NCBI GenBank assembly: GCA_904063045.1
Contig: CAJFCJ010000018.1
Span: 806,001-870,000, forward strand
Source: Dimorphilus gyrociliatus
Taxonomy: Eukaryota; Annelida; Polychaeta; Dinophilidae
Reading direction: 5' to 3'
DNA: 64,000 bases
Shown here in pieces: positions 40,114-50,135 of the stretch. The notes beneath the pieces were generated by a model. It was not told the origin of the DNA and searched no databases. It saw only the letters and a program-made list of their open reading frames with translations. Within the stretch, counting starts at the first letter, position 1; every line of letters begins with the position of its first letter. The translations under genes were made by a program, and so were the position numbers.

Positions 40114-41380
40114 TCAGCTGACCGAGCAGACGTTCTCGTACATACCTGGCTGCTGAACTATCTGCTCTTCCAAAGTATGAACGCTTATTCTCCTCTCGCG
40201 ATAATCCAATTCGTCTAAAATTTCGTCTCCGTTTGCACCATTAGTCGCCTCCTCTTCCTCCTCTTCTTCCTCCTCTCTCTCAATCGAATAATTATTGTTT
40301 CTACTCTCTGTTTGTCTATCAAAGTCTTCTATAGTTTTTGCTCGAATTTTTGAAGGCGTATCAAATGTAACATCCCCTATAACGGGATCGCAATAGAATG
40401 CATCTTCAGCATTTATGTTTGCCTCTCCTCTCTGCCGACGGAGATCAACCTTGGAAAATAAAAGTGGTTCCACATCCGGCATATGAACATCAGCAGTTGT
40501 AAGAAAGTAATCTGAGAAGTTGTAAGTAATTAACAAACTAAGATTAATAGGCTAATCTAAAGAGATAAGAAACACTTTATACTAGATCAACCGCAAACAA
40601 CTATGCAAGGCAAGATAAATGCTAAGAATTACCTGAGGAACGAACCATACGTCTAGACGTTAAGGGGTCGTAACCGTGACAAGATACTCCATTCGGTAAA
40701 AGATCTATGGCTTCAAATATATTTAATTGAAAAGTTCCTCCTATGACTACTGGCATCTCCTCAACAGATGACACATTCAACGCAAAAGCCGTAAGCAATT
40801 TGAATACAGACACTGCTCGAGTTTTGCATAAACAATCGTCCGTCAACCAGGACATAACTAATAATTTTCTATCTGGAACAGATCTATCCTTCAATTTAGC
40901 TAGTACAAAATTATTTTCTGGCAGATAATGATAAGGAAATCTTCCCATTTTTTGAAAATCGAATAAAACCTTTCATAGATAATATACACTAAGCGTATTA
41001 ATCAAACATAAGAATTAGCTAACATTATTGAACTTAGGCCTATTTAATGTATATTATCTATAAACCTTCCGATAATGCTTGTCATCCGTCATCATTCTAA
41101 AGCGTTCTTTGTTGAATATTAAGAAAGATTTATTCGTTCCAACCACGGTATATGAAGATGGTGGTCTAGGTTTAAATGATGCTCGGTGACCAAAGAGAAT
41201 TGAGACTTTCTTTTGATGGATAACATGCTCAATTAATAGTTGACCATACTTTTTCTTCTCCGTGTTTGCAAATCTTCCACTTAAGTTCATAGATACGACG
41301 GTTGTGTTATCGTGAGAAGATATCGACTTTTTCGTATTATTTGATAATATTCCGTTCTTGTCTAATTCAGATGCAGCCAT
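40114..41380 (-). CDS. Uncharacterised protein resembling a degenerate endonuclease/exonuclease/phosphatase (EEP) domain
   Basis: Three exons (41380-41066, 40969-40633, 40511-40114) join to 349 residues. The fold call rests on order and spacing: a conserved-looking MPVVIGGTFQ strand (residues 177-186) where EEP enzymes have GDFN, then DYFLTT (218-223), then FYCDPVIGD (256-264) where EEP enzymes have the catalytic DHxP. If the alignment is right, the metal-binding and catalytic residues are replaced (GDFN to GTFQ, DH to YC), which implies a non-catalytic member. The last ~90 residues are acidic, including an unbroken run of nine Glu, and look disordered. The first ATG after an in-frame TTG (41449) is taken as the start. 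The exon structure is well supported; the family assignment is tentative. Confidence 0.6.
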
Positions 41381-42050
41381 TTTCGAGCTAAATGCAGGTG
41401 TTCGATACGAATTTTGAGTTATACAGCTGTTGTAATTGATTTTTTTCAAAAATAACGTCGTGCTGTTTTTTATATATATGAGTTTAGTCTCTTTTTAAAG
41501 GTTTGGTGATGATTCTAAACGTAAGAATTTCGATTTTCCTCTTTTTTTTCTTTTACATAAAATTTTTCACTGATCATTCTAGCGGCTTTGAAAAGCGCCA
41601 TCTAGCTACATCTTTACATTCTCACGATAACTCTTCATGGATAAAATGTTCATGTATTTTTTTTTGAATTTGATGAATAAATTTTTTTGTAATACAATAT
41701 ACTGCAAAACTAAACATATTCAATCTATACAAAGTGTCTCACATATACATTAATAACACTCATTACGAATACATTCAATAAGCCTAAAAAAAACTTTTTA
41801 TACTCCTTCGAATCTGTTAGAAATTCAATGCATTCAAACGAGTTCAACGAGTTTTTTGCACCAGTTGGATGGAGAGCTTTCCCTGAAATACAATCTGCTT
41901 GTAAATAGTTTTTATACTCCATTCAAACAAAAGCTAAAAATTTTTCGGGTGTAAGGTGCTGCCATCTGTTGTTGGGGATCGGGGCGTTTACAATGAAAAC
42001 TTATTCAATAGAATAATCACGTGACAGGCCTTAAGTATACTAAAGTTAAA
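41381..42050. promoter_or_regulatory. Divergent promoter of the nuclease-like gene and alpha-galactosidase
   Basis: 670 bp between two divergent start codons. TCACGTGAC at 42017-42025 matches nine of ten positions of the lysosomal CLEAR/TFEB element GTCACGTGAC, 25 bp before the alpha-galactosidase ATG. On the minus strand, TAGATGGCGCTT (41604-41593) is a 12-mer shared exactly with the WDR97-like promoter and fits the CTCF core. Function is inferred. Confidence 0.45.
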
Positions 42051-43507
42051 ATGGAAGTGGTCCAAAATATTTTTGTTTTTTTATTTCTAACGAATTTAAG
42101 ATTTGTATTTAACCTAAATAATAATTTAGCGAGAACCCCGCCTATGGGATGGCTATCTTGGGAGAGATTTGAATGCAATACAGATTGCATGAATGATCCA
42201 GATAACTGTATCGGGTTTGTAGGCGGAAGCAACTGTTTAGGTTAATTGCGTTTAGTCTATAATATTCTGCAGAGAGCGATTAGTTAAAACAATTGCTGAT
42301 GCAATGGTCGAAAAAGGGTTTAGAGATGCTGGTTATACTTATGTTACTCTAGACGACTGCTGGCCTGCCAGGGAAAGAGATAAGCAAGGACGCTTACAGC
42401 CTGATCCTTTAAGATTTCCAAACGGAATAAAATACTTAGCCGACTACCTCCACTCTAAAGGCTTAAAACTAGGTCTCTACGAGGACATTGGCACTCACAC
42501 TTGTGCTGGATTTCCCGGAACCCAAGGTCATTGGAAATTAGATGCTCAAACTTATGCGGACTGGGGAGTTGATATGATAAAATTTGATGGCTGCAACTCA
42601 GATGTTCAACATTACGATATGGGTTTGTGATGAAAATCTATATTTCATTAATGAAATTTATATTCATTCTTTGGAAAGGTTTTCCTTTAATGGCGAAATA
42701 TTTAAATCAAACGGGACGACAAATTTTATATTCTTGCGAATGGCCTTTATATGAAAGAGCTCACGGAGTAAAGGTATAATTAAATTCTCATTTAACTAAA
42801 GTTTACATTTTTTGATAATTTCTCCTTTAAGCCAAATTATACTGCGGTTGCAGAAGCTTGCAACACTTTTAGAGTATATGGTGATATATATGATGCTCGT
42901 CAAAGTATTATGAGTGTCGTTAATTGGTATGGAGAAAATCCAGGAGGCTTCTTAAATGTGTCTGGGCCTGGCCACTGGAGCGATGGAGATATGATTACAT
43001 TAGGTAATTACGGTCTCAGCCATAGCGAAGAAAGAACTCAAATTGGAATGTGGGCAATTTTTGCATCTCCTTTACTAATGTCTGTCGATATAAGAACAAT
43101 CAACGATAAATCTAGAAGACTTTTACAACATCGAGGTGTTTTAAGTATTAGTCAAGATAGTTTAGGAATTCCTGGAAGAAGAATTTTAAATGTAAGAAAT
43201 GTAGCTAAAAATTAAAAATTCTATAAAAATAAATCATTTCCAGATGGAAAATGGAGCTATTCAAGTTTGGGTAAGACCTTTGGCACCAAGGGGAACTTTC
43301 GCCATAGCTACAATATACACCAATACTTTTGGATACCCTATAAAAGTGTCAACGAAGCTGTCTGACCTTGGCTTAAAAAATCCAAACGGCTACAACGTAA
43401 CAGAAGTATTTGATGGCATTCATAGGGGAGAGTTTAGGTCAAATCACAATTACACAAGAATGGTTAAACCAACTGATATTGACTTAGTTCTAGCTAAGGT
43501 ACTATAA
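42051..43507 (+). CDS. GLA: Lysosomal alpha-galactosidase (GH27, GLA/NAGA family)
   Basis: The enzyme hydrolyses terminal alpha-galactosyl groups from glycolipids and glycoproteins in lysosomes. Five exons (42051-42214, 42273-42622, 42679-42773, 42832-43191, 43244-43507) join to 410 residues, close to human GLA (429). The N-terminus has a hydrophobic signal peptide (about residues 5-20), then [14 protein letters not shown]. The catalytic nucleophile is Asp160 in KFDGC. The acid/base is Asp221 in [10 protein letters not shown], aligning with human Asp231. The substrate-recognition loop reads SCEWPLY (Glu192, Leu195), as in GLA (Glu203, Leu206); NAGA has Ser and Ala there. Galactose rather than N-acetylgalactosamine specificity is therefore inferred. 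The ATG at 42051 is preferred to the in-frame GTG at 42021 because it opens the signal peptide. AATAAA lies 24 bp after the stop. Confidence 0.93.
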
Positions 43508-43530
43508 ATCCAAATTTTTGGATCCTTAAC

Positions 43531-43536
43531 AATAAA
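43531..43536 (+). terminator. Poly(A) signal of alpha-galactosidase
   Basis: AATAAA 24 bp after the stop codon. The converging GPN1 transcript has its own AATAAA on the minus strand at 43697-43692, about 80 bp after its stop, so the two 3' ends probably overlap. Confidence 0.5.
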
Positions 43537-43777
43537 CTTTTATACTTTACTAGTTATACAAAAATAAGAAATACATGTTTTTGAAAAAATCAGATAATAA
43601 ATAGTGGCAAAAAGGTCAACTTAGCTCTAATAGTTATTGTAAACTTCTAATGTAAATTATTTATATTTGAGATATGTTCTATCAGTGGCTTTTTATTATT
43701 TATATATATATATATATATATACATATACACTTTAATATATAGTATACGAAGAGACGTTTTAACATATCGTCTGTTC

Positions 43778-45472
43778 TCAGTTAACCGAAGGTTTTGCCT
43801 TTACAAATCTTTCAAATGATTTCCCTTCTTTTCTTTCATCAGCATCTAAAATTATTGTAAGTTTTTTTAGTGATTTCTATGAAAAAGCAAGAAGATTAAC
43901 AGTACAAACCGGCATTTTCGATTTCTGCCTCACTGTCATCTTCGTCATCATTATTTGGAGCTAAGGTAACTGTTCGGACGTTGGCCATAGTAGCTGTTGT
44001 AAAAGGTAAATTATACTTCAAGATTGGATAATATAATACAAGAGCAGTACCTTCTATGTCATCTGAAATATCATTCTTTACTCTATCCATATTCTCTTTT
44101 TTCCTAGCAGATTCTCTCTTTTCCTTCATTTTTTCATACATTGGTAAAAATTCTCTGCAAGATCATCAATTAAACAGACATATAATATGTATACTGTATA
44201 TATGTAAAATATAGCTTTACCTCTCATATTCGAATCCACATTTATTGGCGGCAGCTAAGAAGTCGTTTAATCCTGTTCCGGTTAGAGAAGAAACTGCTAC
44301 GGGCTGTAAATTTTCATTTAATTTATGAGAAAATCGATTAACTTAGATTTCAAACTTACGGATAGATGACTGTAAAATTCATCTAAAACAAGGCTCATTG
44401 ACCGAGTAAGATTTGAAACGTAAGAAGTGTCATCATTTAAGGCTTCCTGAAAAGTCTCAAAGTCCTTCATCCACTCAAAAGCGAAACTAGGGTTGATTAT
44501 ATCAGCCTTTTTAAAGTAAATATTTTAATTATATATATATATATTCCACAAATTGAAGAGTTTTTACTACCTTATTGAAAACGATTATAAAAGGTAATTT
44601 CATTTTATAAAGAATACTACAGGCGTACAGCATATTTGACATAAATGTCACAGGATTTACGTTTCGAGCTGTATCTACAATATATACAATTGCTGTGGCC
44701 ATAGAAGCTGCCTAAATGTGGAATACAAGACTTTAAATTAATGATTTTTTAAAAAATTTTCAACCCACAATGCTTTCGCTGATAATTGTTCCCGAGGCAG
44801 ACCAGGTAAAAACTTCGATTTGACCAGGAGTATCTATCACAACATATTTTGGAGCACTTTTGTCTTTAGGGTTACATCTTTTTTCAATAATTGATAAGAC
44901 CTAAATATAATCATTTATCTTTAAAAATACATCTAATTGACTATATCCAACAAAGTGTTTTACTTGATCAAATGCCATTGAAAATAGGTTCAATGACGTA
45001 ACAATCCCTCCGTTGGGTCCAAGACCATATTGTTTCATAACTTCTTTATATTTAACTGTATCTCTTATATCTAAATAAAAGTTGATGACAGAATTGCTCT
45101 ATTTCAATTTTAGAGTAAACTAACCAATATTTGCTGGAAATGGAACTTCTTTGACAGCGGGATCCAAATTTATGACATAAGGTGGTGTTTTTTTTGAATG
45201 GAGAAAAGATGTAAGTCTCTAGGGAAGAGAGATACAGATTAGCAAGTCAGACTAAACATTTCGCAACAATTGAGTAAAACTTATATTATCACTCATTCAC
45301 AAATGAAAGTCAAGTTGCTTACTTGAACAAAGGCAGTCTTCCCTGACCCAGCCATACCTAAAACTATTAAACAAATTGGTTTGTCATAGGGCTTATTTCC
45401 AGAAGTTTCTTGAGCAGGTAGATCATCTGATTCCATTGTATTTGGTTCTTCTAAACCAGGCGCCGCCGCCAT
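43778..45472 (-). CDS. GPN1: GPN1 GPN-loop GTPase, with a one-base frameshift as sequenced
   Basis: GPN1 (XAB1) with GPN3 helps assemble and import RNA polymerase II into the nucleus. Ten exons: 45472-45323, 45218-45125, 45070-44964, 44900-44769, 44711-44570, 44506-44360, 44303-44221, 44154-44051, 43993-43910, 43845-43778. The P-loop GMAGSGKT is at residues 39-46, the GPN triplet in GLGPNGG at 99-101 and DTPG at 140-143. After LPFIIV (residue 205) the expected F-N-K-A-D (G4 motif) is broken: a T5 run (A5 on the plus strand, 44577-44581) gives F-Q-stop, whereas T4 would restore NKAD across the intron. Exon 5 is 142 nt, one more than a multiple of three, and every other exon is in frame. With one base fewer the protein is 369 residues. 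An assembly or sequencing error or a polymorphic null allele are the likely explanations. Confidence 0.85.
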
Positions 45473-45655
45473 TTTTGTTTATATATACACACTTTCGTAT
45501 CTTTGTAAGTAATCTTCCAATATTTGAAAACATTTAGCCAATGATAAAGATCGATTTTCAGAATTTTACGTAACTAGAAATATGTCTATCTACCGGAAAG
45601 TGCAGTTTGAGGGCGCACACTTTTCAAGCTAAATTTCTCTTTTTATAAAATCAAT
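45473..45655. promoter_or_regulatory. GPN1/COA1 bidirectional promoter (183 bp)
   Basis: Only 183 bp separate the two divergent ATGs. The sequence contains a CCAAT box (GCCAAT near 45537), ACCGGAAA near 45592 (ETS-like), TGAGGGCGC (45608-45616, partly CTCF-like) and TTTTTATAAAA just before the COA1 start. Confidence 0.5.
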
Positions 45656-46569
45656 ATGTCATTAAAAACGCTTAAAAGAGTAGCCCTAGTAGGAGGAGTA
45701 ATGGCTTTGGGAGGTGCTGGTTATTTCACATATAAAATTCAAAGTATGTTTTCTTTTTAAATTTACACCCTCTACATATGACAATTACTATATTATGATT
45801 TACTTGTTACTTTTTAGTAAAGTATCCATATATTAAAGAAAGAACTAGCTAATTTATGTTGATGAAAGTAGAAGCCAAAAGTGGTTTAAAAGTAAACACA
45901 TTGTTTTCTATCTAATCCAAAATAAAACAATAGTAACTATTGATTGATTCAAGTATTAATGAAGAGTTGATATTTCATACATATATTTGTTATCTATGAT
46001 ATATGACGGTTGTAAGATAACGTTTATTATGTTTTAATCTAATAACACTATTAATTACTATTTTTAGATAATTTTCGGAATGCAGTATATACTCAGAAGG
46101 CTATATTTCTCTTTGAAAATTATCCAGCAGCAAATGACCTTATAGGTAAACCTTTCCGATACAAGAATATAGACTTAGGAGATACAAAAAAGAACTTCGT
46201 ATTTGAACATCGGGCTCAGGTAACTGTTTTATGTATGATACAGCTGTGTCAGATCTAACATTCTGTTTAACCTTCATGAAATTGACCTCAATATTATTGT
46301 TACCACAGTTAGAAATTCCTGTAAACGGTTCAAAGGGAGATGGGAAAATGTTTCTATTTGCTCATAGGGAGAAATTAAATCAAGAGTAAGTTCTCATTTC
46401 TCATTAAAAAACATATTTGATGAATGTGTTCAATAGTTGGGAATTAGAAAAATTGGATATGGAAGTAAAGGGAACAAGGTGGACATTCTGGATGAATCCC
46501 GAAAAGCCCGATATTCAGAAAACTACAACAGAAAATCCTGACACAAAGAGTGTTAAAAAATCTGCATGA
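45656..46569 (+). CDS. COA1: COA1, cytochrome c oxidase assembly factor 1 (TIM21-like)
   Basis: COA1 is a mitochondrial inner-membrane protein of the early complex IV (MITRAC) and complex I assembly machinery. Four exons (45656-45743, 46068-46219, 46309-46385, 46437-46569) join to 149 residues; human COA1 has 146. A short basic N-terminus (KTLKR) precedes a Gly-rich hydrophobic membrane segment (residues 9-26). The TIM21-like domain follows, with the family signature LEIPVNGSKGDGKMFLFAHR (human LKIPVSGSKSEG...), then WELEKLDMEVKG. A second possible exon 2 at 45829 would instead give a 40-residue peptide; it is listed separately. AATAAA follows at 46618-46623. Confidence 0.85.
45829..45863 (+). 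other. Possible alternative exon 2 of COA1 encoding a short C-terminus
   Basis: A pyrimidine-rich acceptor (TTACTTTTTAG) precedes sequence that, joined to COA1 exon 1 in phase, reads IKYPYIKERTS and then stops. The product would be a 40-residue single-pass membrane peptide with a charged tail. A donor-like AAAGTAAAC lies ~40 bp further on. No transcript evidence is available, so this is a prediction from splice signals only. The whole COA1 intron 1 containing it (45744-46067) is 324 bp, long for this window. Confidence 0.35.
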
Positions 46570-48035
46570 AAAAATAAGTTGTTTTTTCTTTGAATTAAAA
46601 CTGTTTCCATAAAAAACAATAAATATAGATATAATAATATTCAGAATAAACTGGTTTATGAAGTGTTACGAGAATCATCCTTGTTCTATAATCAATCCTA
46701 ACAACTTTTTTTGTTTTTCCTCATTATCATTAATATTCGCTATATCTCTGTAATTTCAACACACACCTAACTAAGAAGACGAGAAGGGTGTCATCTCAAG
46801 CGATAAAGATTGCCATGCAACTCATGCTTTGCTAATCAATGAGAAATAAGCCCTAATCTCGTTAAAAAACAAAAATAATGACTTTCTAGAATGCGATATC
46901 CTTATTCTTTATGAGAGTAAATAGGATAACTGTATTTTTTATAGATAGGGATTAATGAAAAGCGGCTTTTATGACACCTTCGTCATTAATACAATGAATA
47001 TTCTTATTGATAGTTTTCACATATTGTACTAGTTATTCAAATCAATAACGATTATTTGCAACTACTTTAACGTAATATACATTTTCTAATACGAAGAAAT
47101 TGTTATAGTTGTTCTTATTAAATCATTTAGATATTGCCTTTGCCAGCTTTTCTCTTCTATTAGAATTAATAACAAGGGAAAAAAGCTTTTAACAAGTTAA
47201 ACCAGGTAAGAAAGACTCTGGAGAAAGCGAAAAGGAAATCAGAGAATGTGTAATTAATTTTATAAGTAATTACACTTGTTCTCCTTCAAGCTTACTATGT
47301 ACAATTTCTTCTTTTTGTTTATAACGTAAGTTGAAGTAATTGACTTACTGGGTACGTTTGTATCCTCTTCCAGAATTATAATGCAACAAAGTACGTCACT
47401 CATAATAAAGTAAAATGCAATCTTATAAGACATTTAACCTGAGACACTAAGTTTTATTTAATAAAAATTATTTAATTAATAAAAATTATTTAATTAATCG
47501 ATAGCATTTCGTACAAATCCAATAACCAGACTTAATGGTCAATATTTTAAAACAGCCATCTATTAATTATATGTCTATCAATTGTCTTTTAATGTAATAT
47601 GTTATATGAACCGTTTAATTCTAAAAATAAAGTACGCACCGATAGAAATACGAGGAAAGGAAACCAATTCATAAAGCATTTCGTCGAAGAAAGAAAATGA
47701 TAACGTAAGTTTATACAGTTACTACTTATTTTTAATTATTTACTATGAACCTAAAAGCAATACAAAACTAAAGAAATAGATAAAGAGTCTATTTTCATTC
47801 CATATATAATGCGTAAAATGTATTTGATAGACAAACAAAAGGAAAAGATTCGCAACAAAGAGTCTGATTTGTTTTAATAAGATACGTCAAAGGTGAAAAT
47901 AATAGGGTGAATATTTCTTTACTTTTAACTTATCCATCGAATTATATATATAGTAAATGAGCTTAACATATCCAAAAAGTAGTCTATTCCATTAATTGTA
48001 CCATTAGGCGAGAAAAATTCTCACTCTTTTTTGTA
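46570..48035. other. Convergent intergenic region, no gene seen
   Basis: 1,466 bp between the 3' ends of COA1 (+) and the SOCS-box gene (-). It is AT-rich. Apart from the COA1 poly(A) signal and an 18-bp tandem duplication (47458-47493), no reading frame, RNA gene or mobile element was recognised. Confidence 0.7.
47458..47493. repeat. Exact tandem duplication of an 18-bp AT-rich unit
   Basis: Two perfect copies of TTAATAAAAATTATTTAA lie directly adjacent, followed by a partial third (TTAAT). Confidence 0.85.
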
Positions 48036-49444
48036 TCAGTATTCATTTTTTAGAAAGTTAATTATCGCAGGAGGCACATCAAGATCGTAAACATTGCTCA
48101 TTCGGATTCTCTGCATTATTATTCGCCTGCATATAGATTTTAAACTCATCAAAATATTTGGTAATTTATGAATATAGACATGTCGGTCCGCAACGCAGTG
48201 TACCAACACTGAAAAAAATGAATCACATTCCGAAAATGCTGGGAAGACATTGAGATTTAGATAGTCTGAAACATAATAATGAGGTCCTGAACAATTGGTG
48301 GTGTAGATAGGGTTTAAATCGTAGGCACAGAAGATTATCACTTTATTAATAATAGCCCCTTGAGTTTCATCAAGCAGTTTAACAGCTACATAGTATCCAG
48401 TAGTTGATGATACAATTTGACGAACTCTGCCTCCTTTTTCTAATGCATCATCCTTTACCGTAACTTCATTTAACACCAAATTACTTTCATAATCGAAACA
48501 TTGGACCACGTTATTTCGACATCTATACACTACATCATTTGAGAAGCGATTATCATATGCATATATCACAAAATATTCCTCATTTGAGTCTTTAGGTTTA
48601 TCTATTTCTTTGAAGATATAAACAATGCCTTCGTCAAATTTTGTCAAAGGCTCCAACTCAGCTTCTGTCTTCATTAACGTATTGTATGAATATTTGATGG
48701 GAGATATTATTACTGTTTTACAATTAGGAGAAATTAATGCAAAATAATGACTAGATTGACCAGGAGAATCCATTGATTGATCGACTGTTAATTGAACTTT
48801 ACACAAACAACTGCTAAAATCTTCTTTCAATCGGATAATATAGAATTCTCTTCTCTTTGACACGATTGACATAATTTCGATTACACAAACATCCACTTTC
48901 AGGGCAAGCACAATTGGTTGACAAGTATTAGGGTATCGATTTGATGATATCGTCAGGGATCTGGGTATATTTACTTTATATATTATGTTATTAACCACTG
49001 ATTTTTTTTCTTTAACGCTTTAGCAGGAGTATTTTGTAAATCAACGTGAATTCAATAATAGTCGAAATAAAATAAATTCAATTAATACAATATCTTCATG
49101 TAATTTAAGAGAATTTATCTTTACATAATATTAGAATTCACAAAATTGACAAAATACTTCAATAATCTCTTTTCAGATCTAATATGCAAGACTGTATCTC
49201 TTATCATTGTTGGTTTCAGATGAAAGCCCGTATGACCATTAGGCATAACAAATATTCCATTAGCTTTTTCAATTTCTCCATAACCACAACATTGTAGTTC
49301 AGGCTTATCAGGGAAGCCGTATTTATGAAAGCTTTTTTTCCTGTATTTACAAAATGTTACTATTTTGACATGTTCATCCGATGATAAGAATTCTTCTCTT
49401 TTTCTTATCTTCTTCGATGATCGGTTCCTTATAAGCTGATTCAT
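48036..49444 (-). CDS. Orphan protein with C-terminal SOCS box
   Basis: Two exons (49444-49125 and 49017-48036) join to 433 residues; a phase-2 donor AT|gtaaag pairs with acceptor ctaaag|C. The last ~37 residues look like a SOCS box. SLKSICRRII fits the elongin BC-box pattern SLxxLCRxxI, and LDVPPAIINFL sits where the Cullin-5 LPLP box is expected. Upstream are ~300 residues of alternating beta strands (such as HYFALISPNCKTVIISP, EYFVIYAYDN, SFFSVLVHCV) that suggest a degenerate beta-propeller. The first ~50 residues are basic. By analogy with SOCS-box adaptors it would recruit a substrate to a Cullin-RING ligase; this is inferred, and no substrate can be named. WSB, ASB and SPSB were considered, but neither WD, ankyrin nor SPRY signatures are clear. 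Confidence 0.65.
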
Positions 49445-50135
49445 AGTATTACGAAACTGCGAAAATAGACATAACAGATAATGAAAAAGGTCTAGTTGAT
49501 TCCAGGAAATTGAAATTGAAAAGACGAAATGTAAACAAAGGGGCGATAAATGGATCGTTTATAAAACTCCAACATACTTCGATGCTCATTGGCTACCTGA
49601 AAATTTTATTTTATTTTACCCGCCATCAAAGAAAGATCGTTCGAAAAAAATTCGTACCATTTGACAAATGAATTAATAAATGTGCAGATAATAATACAAA
49701 ATACACGCCTGACATTTAGGAACATGGATATGGAATGATTAAATGACAAATTTACAAAAGAATATTTAATAAGCAGTCCTTACGGTTGAAAAAGAAATTC
49801 TATAATTTTTTTTTACATTTGGAATATGTAATATACAATAAAAAAATTCGAAACAGAGATTATACGTTTCAGCAATTTTATACTATAATATTTATTTCTA
49901 TAAAATATTGAAAAAAAATATAACTAACCATTTCATACAAAAAACATTCTCTTCAAACTAACTAAGCCTTTTAGTGCTAACCAACTAACAACGAACAATT
50001 TTACGAAACTAGAGGGCGTCAGGTAAAAAACAAATATGGCGGTTTCGTCAGCCAATGAGGTTTCAATACAGAAACGGTCAACATTCAAGTACAGAAATTT
50101 TTCTTATGTTTGAAAAAGAGTCATCTTAAGATATA
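49445..50135. promoter_or_regulatory. Divergent promoter of the SOCS-box gene and citron copy A
   Basis: 691 bp. CTAGAGGGCGTC (50009-50020) is a partial CTCF-like core, AAATATGGCGG (50032-50042) a YY1-like site and GCCAAT (50051-50056) a CCAAT box; an inverted CCAAT (ATTGG) lies near 49588. No kinase-encoding sequence occurs here, so citron begins without one. Confidence 0.45.

Noticed and set aside
46570-48035. Search for tRNA or other RNA genes in the long convergent spacer
   Set aside because: No cloverleaf-like A and B box combination or other RNA signature was found by eye; a covariance-model scan would be decisive.
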